Source of the DNA: Diphasiastrum complanatum
Taxonomy: Eukaryota; Streptophyta; Lycopodiopsida; Lycopodiales; Lycopodiaceae
Assembly (NCBI GenBank): GCA_029204225.1
Contig: CM055097.1
Span: 74,918,860-74,982,859 of the forward strand
Direction of reading: 5' to 3'
Length of the DNA stretch: 64,000 nt
Shown here: piece after piece, positions 25,859 to 37,426 of the stretch
Position numbering within the stretch: position 1 is the first letter of the stretch
Layout: every line of letters starts with the position of its first letter
The notes under the pieces: model-generated
Databases searched by the model: none
Seen by the model: only the letters and a program-made list of their open reading frames with translations
What the model was told of the DNA's origin: nothing
Translations under genes and position numbers: made by a program

Positions 25859-28800
25859 ATGGCAGCAGCAGGGGCGTTGGCGCAATCCGTTATTGGTGAT
25901 CTGGGTTCTTGTGTTCATCTCGCGCAGCATGGCGTCAGACAAATTGGAATGCCTGCTGCTGCTGTTCGCATGCCCTCTGAGTCGCTGCATGGCTCCACTG
26001 GAAGGCTTTCCTGGCGATTGTCTTTTAACAGCTGCAAATGGCCCACGAGGATGCGGACTCCTCTGTCAGTTTCTGCAGCACATGCGATCGTATCTGAAGA
26101 TGGTAAGATTCAATCCATGAGCACCCCTCTCTGTATGTTATTTTGCAATATTGTCTTGCTTTTGCAGTTCATTTTAATTTTTGCTCAAAAGGTTGAAAAT
26201 TTGCTTTCTGCCCTTGCTGTGCAGGTTTGGGCATTAAAACCCTTAATGACTCTTCTGGCTCTCTCAACATCTTCAAGAAGGAAGAAACTAGTGATGGTGC
26301 ACTGATAAATAGCTCAGGAAAAGAGTCAGCTGTTACAATTACTGTAGCTGGCGCATCAGGAGACCTTGCAAAGAAGAAGATTTTCCCTGCACTATTTGCA
26401 CTTTATTACGAAGGATGTTTACCTAAGGTTCACTGATTGTCCTTCACATTTATCTGATCTATTTCTACTATTCATGGGCGTTCATTTATATTCACTTGTG
26501 AGCGTGCATATTGAAAGCTGAGAATCTTGGTGCAGTCATATTGATCCTTTTTGGCATGCTAGCACTTTGTCAAATTTGTGCTCTCAAAATACTTCTGTCA
26601 AAATCAGTGCATGCAACATGCTGTTCATTTGCTCATGTTGTCGGCTATTGCGCTGTGCTTTTTATGCGTAGCATTTCACTATTTATGGCTACGCTCGGAG
26701 CAAAATGACTAATGAACAGCTGAGAACAATGATCAGTCAGACACTAACCTGCAGAATTGACCAGAGGTACTGATGTTCCCTATACCGAGCGCTCTTTTTC
26801 TTTCCTTAAATCAGCATACGTGTATTCTGTTTTTCTATCATCAATATATTTCACCTGATTCACCCAATTTATGCCTCTAAGATCTGTGTGCACCGATATG
26901 TAGTGTTCATTCTGCTTCATATACATACTTTCCTGATTTTACGATTCATTGAGATGACCAGGATTCCCATTCAATCCAGTACATTTGAATTGAATTTTTT
27001 TAGGGTTTATGCTGATCCATAGTACCTACACCATCCAAAATCACATTCTATCTCAATCTAAATGAGTGAAATTGACTGGAAATTAGAGATTGACTTTAAA
27101 CTATTTGATTTTCTTGTAACTAATAAAGAACTATATTTTCTTAAATTCCTGAATCCGATTTTCTGATGCTTTTCATGCGGGCCTGATTGTAAAGTGCGTG
27201 AAATGCCAATTGTTAAGATTCTGAAAAGGGTGAGCCTAGAAAGGTGGGAAACTATGTTTATGTATAGGGTGGCTTGATTATGCTTCTCTAAGCTTGAAAC
27301 AAATTTGCAATAGTTTCTTTTTAAGAAGTTCGCTCTATCTTTTGCAGTGGAAATTGTGGGGACAAAATAGAGAAGTTTTTGCAGCAGTGTTTCTATCACT
27401 CAGGACAGTACAACTCTGAAGAGGATTTTTCTCAGCTTGATAAAGATTTGAAAGAGCACGAGGTATTTTAAGTTTGAGATGCGAGCAAATTTATATCATA
27501 CTGCTGCAGTAATCATAAGGCTGTTTTCTAAAGTTTCTTGTACTACTGTTTTAGATATTGTTTAATTACCTTGAAGAAAGGAAGCAGGTTTTTGAATTGA
27601 GATCATTTCGCTTAAATTTTGTTGATGTCACTGTTTTTTTCCTGTATTCAAGCTTTGACCAACATCAATGTCTGAGTCTGCACTACTCATGCTCGCTACC
27701 CCTGATTGGAAAATTGCTCTTGTCAACTATCTCGTCCTGATCATGAATTTCAGAAATTGCCTGCACATGTTTTAGGTTTGTAGCTTCAAAGCTTACATGT
27801 CACTTGGTGAATGCATATATTGTCTGTAATGTGGATTAAGATGTTTCTTGTTATTCAAATTCAGCATCATGGAGTTCTGTATTTTGTAAGCATGTATAGT
27901 TCTCTATATCTATGAATGTGTAAACTTGAACAAAACATTGTTTCTCTTGGAATTGCGATTTGTATTCCTGTAAGCAGCTACATATATTATGGTTATTCTG
28001 GTCTATCTTACAATTTAGCGAGCTGAAATATTCTAGATCATGTCGTTAGAGAAGTGCAAAGTATTTTTCAGGTAAACTCATGTTGAGTATTTGATTCAAT
28101 GGGATACTTCTAATGTCTGCATGTGGTAAGTGCCATCTAGTTTAGCTCTTTGAACTGTTTTTAATAGGTCAGTCCCATTTTGTTCTTTGGTAGGATTTAT
28201 GAGATTTCGGCTTTCCACGTCGGGCCGGAGTTAAGATTGTCATTGTTTGAAGCTTTCAGGGTGGCGGATTGGCAAATCGGCTCTTTTACTTATCAGTTCC
28301 TCCAGATGTGTTTATTGATGTAGCAAGATGTGCAAGTTTGCGTGCTTCTTCTTTGAAGGGATGGACCCGTGTAATTGTTGAAAAACCCTTTGGGCGAGAT
28401 TCTGAGTCCTCAGCAGAATTGACAAGAGGACTGAAGAATTATCTGACAGAGGAGCAGATATATCGGCAAGTCTCTTACTGTCACACTCTATCGTATGAAA
28501 TATCCTGTTTAGGGGCGACCACAGTCTACTTTTCACAATTTCTTGATTTAAATGTCATATTTATAAGGTCTGTAAGTGGCAGTAGCAATGAAAAGTCAAG
28601 CATAATCAGAGAACAGGTTCTTTATGGACTTCTATATGATATTTCAGGATTGATCATTACCTGGGAAAAGAGCTGGTTGAGAACTTGTCAGTTTTGCGCT
28701 TTTCCAATCTTGTATTTGAGCCTTTGTGGTCAAGGCAGTACATACGGAATGTGCAGCTTATCTTTTCAGAAGATTTTGGAACAGAGGGCCGAGGAGGGTG

Positions 28801-31800
28801 AGCCTAAATTCTCAGAACCTTTACAGTCATCCTTGCCTTCCCTAAATGGACGTAGCTCAAACAATATTTGTAGATTATATGCATAATCTGAGCTTAAATT
28901 GTTGTCAAACTTTCGCAGATATTTTGACAGTTATGGCATCATTCGTGACATCATGCAAAATCATCTGCTTCAAATACTCGCCCTTTTTGCTATGGAGCCT
29001 CCTATTAGCTTGGATGCCGAGGACATCAGAAATGAGAAGGTGAAAGAAGCCACCTTTTTTTTCTATTTTACAGTTGCCCAGAAACGTGTTCCCAGAAATG
29101 ACTCGTTCTCATGTGTTTCTGGATCCAGAATCGCTGGAAAAAAAATAAACAGATATTAAAAAATTCGTAGGGATTGACAGAATCTAATCGGGATTGATGC
29201 ACCTAAACTGGACCTTGTTGAACTTGTAAACCCTGTTAAATAAATAGAACTTGTCACATGGGTACAAAAATACTTTGAGGCCCAAACTTAGGCAAACTTT
29301 TTTGTGCAAACTGGGAGACCCTCTTGCATGTTGATGCCACATACCCACTTGAGTTTGGTAGACCCCATGCACATGTGCATCGGGGAGAAAAAGTTAGTTT
29401 GCCACATATCCTAGTTTGCATGCAACATGCAAGATCCATGCATGACAAATTAGACACATGCAATTAGACATGCAAATTGCCACCTATCTTGGACACTTGG
29501 CAATAGCATGCCATGCCTTGTACATACACAATTTCTTACAAATAGAACCTCCACGATTTGGAGAAGTGTGTTTTTTGGAATAATCTTCCACTCTTCATCA
29601 TCTTGTTCTATTCTTCATCTCAATTTTTGTAGTAGCTTGCAGGAGGATCTGATCTGGTTTTTTGCTTGTTACTCCTTCCCTCATCAGAATTCAGTGACAA
29701 CAGTTGCAATCTGTTAGTTGGAGGAGGGCGCTACTAGTCAGGTCATTCCCACCTTGAATCTGAGCAAATCTGAGCCAGGACAGCAATCAAACAATTTGGA
29801 GGAGGGCGCTGGTTCTGTTTTGCTCAATCATTCATTTCTCTCTCAAATCTTGTCAGATTTGCATGAGATCTGTTGCAAGCTGATCCATAGAGGAGGGCGC
29901 TCCATCTCAAATCTTCTCCCACTCAATTCTCACTACTCTGGAAGCAGGGCAGCCATCCAACCATTTGAAGTAGGGCGCTGGATCTGATTTCCAAATATCA
30001 TCCTAACTCTCTCATAGATTGTCAGAATTGAATAGGATCTTTTGCTAGTGGTTTCTCTTGCATAGGCTCTTTCTTTCATAGTGAATAGAAGTCATATAGA
30101 AGCCTGATCAGAATCTGATTTTTCAGATCTGGGGCACCTATTTGATGTAGCCAGCAAGTAGGGAAAAGTCCACATCTTGATTCATTCAATAGGCAACGAA
30201 TAGAGTTCAAATAGGATTGAATTAGGATCATTCTTATGATCTACAGCTTGCTGTTTTATGTGTATTTCAGATGCATGTTTCATTCCTAGATCTGCTAGGC
30301 TCAAGTAGTCCTTGATAATAGCATTTCTAGGGTCCTGAATCCTAATTTTGAGCTATTCTAGCCTTCTCTGTTTTTCTAATAGACCTGACATTGTACCCGA
30401 AACAAACCTAAACCCACATAAACATAAATGTACTGCCCTTAATTAATGCTTTAATTTGATACCCATATTGCCCACAAAGATTAAAAAAAAAAAAAATGTT
30501 TCTGAGAAACGCTCCCCCATTTCAGAAATGCAATGCATCTATGGGCTGTAATAATCTAGTACAGCTGTCAATAAAAAAAGGCTGACAGGCTAATGCCAAT
30601 AGATCTTTGGAGGGTTTCATCTTTGTCAATGATTTTTGAGGCCCTCACTTTGATAGCTTCTTGATATTGTGGACATCTAGGCTTTGCATTTACCTATAGA
30701 TTACTCACATTATATGCTATTTGTTGCTTTGTTCCACATCCATTTTGCAATTGGTGGATGTAATGTTCAGTGGTTTGAGTTAAAATAAGGATCTCTGCAG
30801 GTGAAGGTCTTGCGTTCGATGAGACCTTTGCATATTGAGGATGTAGTGGTTGGTCAGTACAAAAGTCATGTCAGAGGAGGAGTCAAATATCCAGGATATA
30901 CAGATGACAAGACTGTACCTAGTAATAGCATCACCCCTACGTTTGCAGCTGCAGCCCTATTTATCGATAATGCTCGTTGGGATGGGGTTCCATTTCTGAT
31001 GAAAGCTGGAAAAGCTTTGCATAATCGACGGTACTTCCATAACAACCATAGCCAAAAGAGTTTTGTTTGGATGCTAACTGCACTTTTATGAACTGCATAA
31101 GTGTTTTCAAAGATTACTACTTCCAATTGTGAAATTATCTATTGCACTTGTATAAAGCACCAAAGTAGTACTTGTCGCTACTATGCTAGACACAATAATA
31201 TAACGTTTGCATGTATAAGCTTTTTGGTATTCCCTGTACAAATTGTGGCACAATCTCCTTAGTTTTGGATTGCCATCATGGCAATATAAAAACATTGCAG
31301 AGCGGAGATCAGGGTCCAGTTTAGACATGTGCCTGGACATCTTTTTAAAAGGAGTTTTGGCATGGACTTGGACCAAGCAACCAATGAACTTGTAATTCGT
31401 GTGCAACCAGACGAAGCAATCTACCTGAAGATCAATAACAAAGTCCCTGGACTGGGAATGCGGTTGGATCGGAGCAATTTGAACTTGTTATATGCTGACA
31501 GGTACCTACTACTCACGCCGCCTGTCTTTTCAAGAATTCGATTCAAGCTGAATCAGAAATCTTAAGCTCTTTAACATCCTATTTTTTCTAGCGTGTTTGA
31601 GAGACCTAGTGGTGTGTTTTCTTCATGATTTTTGTAGCCTTTACAAGTTAAGTTGCAATTACATTGATTTAGATACTCCCGAGAAATTCCCGACGCATAT
31701 GAGCGTTTGTTATTGGATGCTATTGAGGGGGAGCGGCGCTTGTTCATAAGAAGTGACGAACTAGATGCTGCATGGTCACTTTTCACTCCTTTGCTGAAAG

Positions 31801-31931
31801 AGTTGGAAGCAAGAAAAGTGGTACCGGAGCTCTACCCTTATGGCAGCCGTGGCCCAGTTGGAGCTCATTATTTGGCAGCAAAATACAACGTGAGATGGGG
31901 GGATTTAGGTTCAGAATCACAAAATGCATGA
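25859..31931 (+). CDS. G6PD: Plastidic glucose-6-phosphate dehydrogenase, 10 exons
   Basis: It oxidises glucose-6-phosphate with NADP to 6-phosphogluconolactone, the entry step of the oxidative pentose phosphate pathway. Exons: 25,859-26,102; 26,225-26,427; 26,672-26,766; 27,348-27,462; 28,260-28,465; 28,648-28,797; 28,919-29,039; 30,801-31,030; 31,301-31,501; 31,673-31,931. They sum to 1,824 bases and 607 residues with consistent phases, the usual length for the plastid form. Residues 1-80 look like a transit peptide. GASGDL at 124-129 is the NADP fold, EKPFGRD lies at 260-266 and the active-site RIDHYLGKE at 288-296. Cys176 and Cys184 (CRIDQSGNC) match the spacing of the redox pair, so thioredoxin inactivation in light is expected. 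Phrases such as [13 protein letters not shown] and [17 protein letters not shown] look closer to the P2 than the P1 class. All introns are GT-AG except intron 5. The start is the ATG giving the transit peptide. A 139-codon frame from 25,701 overlaps out of frame. Confidence 0.96.
28466..28647 (+). other. GC-AG intron (intron 5 of G6PDH)
   Basis: Exon 5 ends TAT CG and the next bases are GCAAGTCT. Exon 6 starts G ATT GAT after TTTCAG. Only this junction restores the invariant Arg of RIDHYLGKE (CG+G). The donor is thus GC with an otherwise perfect consensus (GCAAGT). Confidence 0.9.
29122..30496 (+). mobile_element. Probable retroposon in G6PDH intron 7
   Basis: Intron 7 (29,040-30,800) is several times longer than the others. 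A run of 14 A at 30,483-30,496 is followed by TGTTTCTG, and the same eight bases occur at 29,114-29,121. That fits a poly(A)-tailed insertion with a short target duplication. Inside, GGAGGGCGCT-type motifs recur near 29,722, 29,801, 29,892 and 29,970 at about 80-base spacing. No reverse transcriptase is seen, so the class is uncertain. Confidence 0.4.
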
Positions 31932-32121
31932 CCTATCATTCCTGATTCAGCATTTGGAAATTGCTCTCAATTCAACGTCTTGCTAAGTAGGGGCACATAT
32001 TTACAAAACAGTAAATATGCTCCATATATCCTTTACAAACTTCATAGAAGCTGGATAGCAAAATTTCGACACATGCCTTGCTACACTTTTTTTTTTCAGC
32101 ACCTGTGAAGTGTACAGTTAC

Positions 32122-32127
32122 AATAAA
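32122..32127 (+). terminator. Possible polyadenylation signal for G6PDH
   Basis: AATAAA lies 191 bases after the stop codon, a plausible distance for a plant near-upstream element. It is not proof of the cleavage site. Confidence 0.4.
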
Positions 32128-33174
32128 GGGAAAATGAATGACACTCAGGGTTTTACAATTCTGAATCCAGCAAACAGCTGTACAGGCCTTGGCATGATAA
32201 GCATAAATTGGCAATCTAGCGGTATGCTGTCACTCTTTTGTGGGTTCCGTGTGATTTTGCCAGTCTGTGGAGCAAGAAAAGCTATGTAGTGTGCAACGAG
32301 GTAATATGCTAGACTTGGCAGGCTGGTTTTGCAACCCAGAAAACTGGGTCTTCATTCTTTTAGTGGGGAATCAACATGCAGCATGGATGAGAAATACGTT
32401 ATTTTGCAGTTTAGCTTGATGAAGTGAAACGAATGGGCACTGTATTCTAGTCAAACATTCAATCTTTTAGGTTGGTCAGCACTAGCACTTTTTTTTTGGT
32501 TAATTTATTTTGCACAATAGTGCTTATCACACTTGCTTCTTCTTATCACAAGAGCATGATTTACAATAGTAGTGAGAAAAGACAAATGACAAATTATGGC
32601 GAGCGCACGTTGCCGATCATGTTGTATTTTAATTGCCAGTAAAAAAGTCTGCAATCAATTAACTGGATATCAGTAAAATATTTTGATAAATTTGATGCAG
32701 TTACATTTTAGAAATCCTAAATTTGAATGTTGGGAAGCTAGAGACGGGAATTTCTGATGTCACTTTCTAAAGCATGTTAATAATCCTTACCTCTCATCAA
32801 CATAAGAAGTAACTAGTACCCTTTTTTTCAAAAGATGTGATCAAGGTAGCTGGTTCGAAACAACTAATTTAAATAGTGTAGCAACTTGTCATGATACTTT
32901 GGACCTACAAGGGGTAGAATCTACATGAACCACATGTTAAAAGGATAGAAAGTGCCATATCTTCCATTGAGCTTGAATGTTGTCTAGCATTTCATTAGAA
33001 GAACATGTAAGGATGTACATTTAAAATCTCCAAAAGATAAAGTTAAAAGAACACATGGGATCATTCATGCATTTGCATATTAATTGATCATCATTGTCCA
33101 AATTGGTGAATCTAAATTCCCAACCCATCAACTACCATTAGAATTTTTGATTTTCTCAAGTTATATTCTCAGAT
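32128..33174. other. Intergenic, nothing recognised
   Basis: About 1 kb of AT-rich spacer between G6PDH and the minisatellite. No motifs were found. Confidence 0.6.
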
Positions 33175-33850
33175 TTGAATTCCCCAACTGTAGGAGCATT
33201 TCCAGCTAGCAGATCCCATTTTGGAAATTTAGTAAGATGGTTTTCCCATTTGTACTTTTGTTTCATTCCCATCTTGATTCCCCAACTTTGTTTTTGCATT
33301 CCCCAAGTCCAGATTCCCAAACCTACATTCCCAACTTTTTGCATTTCCCACATCCACCTTCACAGATCTTTGATATTCCCCAACTCTTATCTTCTCATAC
33401 TCCCATCACTCATATTTCCCAAAGTTCATATTCCCAGGTTTAAACTTAACTTACATTTTCCAACCTCCCATCGCTTCACCTTTTGGTTTTCTAATTCCCA
33501 TGATCTTTTCATTTCAACTCCTTGAGCCTAGATTTCCAAGATCCACCCACCTTGTTCCAACATTCCCAGATTTTTAAATCCTCTTGTTCATACATTTACA
33601 TTCCCAACCACTTGTTTTTCTAGGATCCCACAATCAAATTCCCAAGACCCGATTCTCATATCTAAGATCCCCTTCTAATTCCCCCATTTCAACATTCCCA
33701 AACTTAATATCATTTTTATTTCTCCCAAGCTGATTCCCAAACCTACATTCACAATCCATATTCTGCACTTCCATATTCCTAAGTTCTTGCGTTCCCACAT
33801 TCACAGGACTTAGATCTTGGATTCCCATATCTAAGTAGCCTTGTTGCTTT
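33175..33850. repeat. TTCCCA-rich degenerate minisatellite
   Basis: The phrase TTCCC(C)A recurs dozens of times at irregular spacing of roughly 10-25 bases, usually followed by A or C and a short AT spacer. Both strands therefore give long but meaningless open frames (Phe/Pro/Ile-rich on plus; Gly/Trp/Asn-rich on minus). It ends beside the left inverted terminus of the 9.1 kb element. Confidence 0.75.
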
Positions 33851-33874
33851 TCCCAGAGGATATTCTCCCAAGTT

Positions 33875-33908
33875 CATTAGAGGAGTTCTCAATATCAAAA
33901 AGACCCTT
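33875..33908 (+). repeat. Left terminal inverted repeat
   Basis: Thirty-four bases beginning CATTAGAGGAG and ending AAAGACCCTT. Identical to the complement of 42,978-43,011 with no mismatch. Confidence 0.95.
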
Positions 33909-34135
33909 CAAGGAATGCCATGTAGGATATACAAAAATATCAAAATAAATAAAACAATATTGTTTATCTGCTTGCCCACACCACTCCCAAGGCCTCCCCA
34001 ACTCCCAATGATCTAATCACAGTGTCTATAGTCACAGTTAAGAACTGTTAACAGTTCGCAGTATAACTTGACTAAATTCAAAAATATTCCCTCCATTGGT
34101 TACGAAAAGGGCAATATTTTCACTGGATCTAGAAT

Positions 34136-34272
34136 ATGACCGCCATCCCCAAATTCGAATCAGGAAAAATTGCAAAATGTTTACATATGCATTTCTTCCA
34201 CGAGAATGGAAATATGAGCGCCAACTACATATTGGAATGAAAAAATGAGCGGCATTTCCAAATTTGAATCAA
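34136..34272 (+). repeat. Subterminal direct repeats near the left end
   Basis: Two 28-base units (34,136-34,163 and 34,245-34,272) share the frame ATGA-CG-CAT--CCAAATT-GAATCA. A third weaker partial (ATGAGCGCCAACT) starts near 34,214. Subterminal repeats in this position often bind the transposase. Confidence 0.6.
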
Positions 34273-34400
34273 GCATACAAGCATGGAGATTGGGTTGATC
34301 GTACATAGTATATAATATAATCAAAGATGAGTATTTTGTTTTGCTTCATAGAATCTGGTCATAGTACTTTGATGCAACTGATTACTCTATTATTTTTTTG

Positions 34401-36962
34401 ATGGTGACACTACAGGGCAGAAGGAAAGAAAAACGTGGATTTGTGGACAGATGGAACATTATATCCACAAGATCCAAGCACTTTGACACATCTCACATTC
34501 TCTTCAATAACTCATTTAGTTACATGGATATGCAATGGGCATAGTGGATTACTAGGATATTGTGAAAGATTGCAAAACCATGGAAAACAACTTCATATGA
34601 ATAAAGTTCACTTTTTAGAAGGTGAGTTAATTCAGATATCCTCTTATTGTCAGAATAGAGATTGTCATCTCCAAAAGACGATAGAAGAAAATGAACAACT
34701 TAAAAAAAAATAATGAATCATTACAGAAGACAGCAATCAATATCAAATTAGAACTAGAGCAAATGTAATCAGTCTTACAGTCTATTCGTATTGAAAACTT
34801 ACAGTTACTGAAGGATGTGGATTTGGTAAAGAAAGAGGCTGAAAGTAAGAAGCAAAAGCGACAAAGTTGCAAGGATATTCAAATGCTTTCAAAAGGAAAT
34901 TATCGAAATAGAAGGATCCGTGCATTCAAGTAAGCATATTCTAAATTTTGTAAGTTTTTCAATGACATTTGGATTTAATTTCAGCTATGGTGATATTCTG
35001 TTAACTATCTGTTTTTTTTGCAGATCTGCATTAGTAGCTCCTCGGAATATTAAAGACAATGCTTTACTAAGAATGTCATTGGACACAATATTGACTTGCA
35101 AATCCACTGAGCGTATCATGATGAACAATAGAATTTCAAATGTAAAGTGTAAAATAGCAGAGTCTTTGATGATGGACGTTCAAAATATTTTAGATAAGAC
35201 TATAGTTCAGGGTGCTTGAGATTTTGCAGGTATTAGTAGGGAAGCATATGCAACAATATTTAAACTAATTAGAGAAGCTTTTAAGCAAGTTCAAAAAAGA
35301 AAAGTCCCAATCCCTAGGACATATCACTTGAAGAAAGAGAGGGATACATTAAACATAGGTATGCATAAGATCACTAGAACTTCATTTCATATTGAGGAGG
35401 TGTATGAAACTGATGGAAGATCGATATTCTATAATTCATCAAACAATTTATTTGTTGATCTAAATTACTTGCTGAGATACATCGTCACATTCTATGATAT
35501 AACCTATGAAAAGGTGAATGACAAAATAATCATAGTACTTAAGTTAGATGAGTCAGAAATTGTGAAAGGGCAGAAGATGGAAAAGGTTAGTATAACTCTC
35601 ATGAATGGTGCTCTATCCCAAACAGAGAACCAAGAAGATTTCAGATTCAGTGTCCAGTCAGAGCATGATATCTGGTGATTGGCAGCGCTTCAGGTAATTA
35701 GCCTCTTTATCACATTATATTCATTGAATAGTATTAATTCTTTGTTAACTAAGTTTGATTAATTTTTTGGACATGTGCTGAAGGAGGATGCTAATATATT
35801 ATCATGGATATTCTCAAGGACATCTTATCTTAGGATCATCAAGGACAATATGGATGGAGGATTTCTCAATGTTCCAGGAGTTGGAGACTTCAATGTTGAA
35901 TGGCACTTAGCAGGTGATTTGAAAACATTGAAATGTATGTATAATGTCTCTCACGGTGCTACATCAAAACACCCTTGTTTGTACTGCAAGAAAAATGACA
36001 AAAGATGTAACTAGGAGGACAGGAATTACTAGAGAATATGCATATTCAAACTGGAAGCCTGTGCTGCCTATCCCCTTAAAAAATGTGCATGTTTGCACTC
36101 TTCATGCAGAAGTTAGATTAATAGAAAAGATCATTTATCTTCATATAGTTTTTGCTTGGAATACTAAGCCATCATCATTAGCAAAGGAAGCTATCTCTCG
36201 ATTAGAAGATGTTTTATCAAAAGCAGAACTCCATAAAGAACATGTCAAAATTCAAAAAGATGAAAAGCTTTCAGGAAAGAATGAGAACATGCCAACTAAG
36301 CCAAGCATAGGAGGAGCAAAAGCACGTCGTTTTCTATCAAATCATACTGGTAAGGCTTCTAATATTCAACACTCAGTCTGGACAGATATTATTGCTGCCA
36401 CTCAGGACTTCGAGAAAGACGGCAAAGCAAGAGTACTAAAAGTTGATGTATGGAAAAAGCTTGATAGTATGATTGCTATTTTAAAAAAAGAATACTCTGA
36501 TATTGATAAGAAAGCTGTCCAAAGGACTTGTGTCGAGTTTGTTAATGCAATATCAAAAGCATGGGGAGAAGACCACATCACTCATTACATGGTTAGTATA
36601 AAATTTTCAAAATGCTTTCAATTTTTTATATATATTTAGATCTAAACATAAGACTAACATTATGATTTTGACATATGCAGCACATACTAAGATATCATAC
36701 AGCATTTTTTGCAAATACATATGGAAGCTTGAGTGTATGGTCATCACAAGGGATGGAGAAGTCACACTGGCAAGCACGAGCAACATTTCATCGAAATACA
36801 CAACATGGAGGAACCAATGAAAAACGAAACTACATTTGTCAATTGTTTCAATGGTTCTACCGCAGAGTTCAGATTCGACATATAACAAAGTCCACACAAT
36901 ACAACAAGTTTAGAGAAGCATGCAAGTTCATACAGGAAGAGAAAATAATCACTGCTGAGTAG
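34401..36962 (+). pseudogene. Gene A: transposase-like protein with D-D-E-like residues
   Basis: Pieces in order: an N-terminal part (34,401-34,713) ending in a Lys/Glu-rich coiled coil; a block from 35,026 after a 34,929-35,025 intron; 35,328-35,678 with IIVLKLDESEI (Asp near 35,547); 35,775-36,014 with NVEWHLAGDLKTLKCMY (Asp near 35,916) followed by SKHPCLYCKK, a CX2C pair; then 35,944-36,594 and, after an intron ending at 36,680, MHILRYH and WSSQGMEKSH (Glu near 36,756). Asp, GD and Glu in this order with an inserted Cys pair resemble an RNase H-fold transposase and recall large uncharacterised proteins scattered in animals and algae. Breaks: in-frame TGA at 35,217 and 35,676, and frameshifts at A-runs near 34,705 and 35,990. 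Host origin is unlikely given the flanking inverted repeats. Confidence 0.6.
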
Positions 36963-37426
36963 AAGATCATCATGACATGTTCAGAATTGCTTTGCAAATT
37001 CATTGAACAAGAGTGGAGCAATACCCAATGTAAATGTATTGATTGTATTATACAAAGCTATTCATCATCAGATCTTGTATCAGATTCTATGGTAGTATTG
37101 TCATGAAGAAATTCTCTGCTAGCGTATGCATCTAATAGATGTGCATTATCCTTATTTCCACTAAGCTCAATATAAGTGGAATACAATGAATAATGGGAGC
37201 TCCTTAAAGGAACATTCCCATCAGTAAAGTCTAAAATGTTCAAAACATAAGATCTTTTGACAAAAATGATCTTATTTGTCTTAACAAATTTATGTCCTCC
37301 TAGATAAAATGATAAAGCTTTAACTGCCATTATAAGACTCTCCCCGACTGGGCTCAGGTTGGAATGAGCAATACAGATCTCACTCTTCAAGAAATGCCGA
37401 AGATAGTGGCCCAGTCCACTGTCCCC
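36963..37426. other. Convergent 3' interval between genes A and B
   Basis: The tail-to-tail spacer between gene A (+) and gene B (-). A chance minus-strand frame of 110 codons at 37,058-37,390 shows no motif. It probably holds both 3' untranslated regions. Confidence 0.5.

Noticed and set aside
25701-26120. 139-codon frame overlapping the G6PDH start, with a hydrophobic signal-like beginning
   Set aside because: It is out of frame with the G6PDH exons. The frame from 25,859 continues correctly across all splice sites.
28312-28536. Minus-strand frames over G6PDH exons
   Set aside because: They are shadows of the coding strand and have no family features.
33156-33525. Open frames on both strands in the TTCCCA-rich block
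   Set aside because: The composition follows the short repeat. No protein-like features are present.
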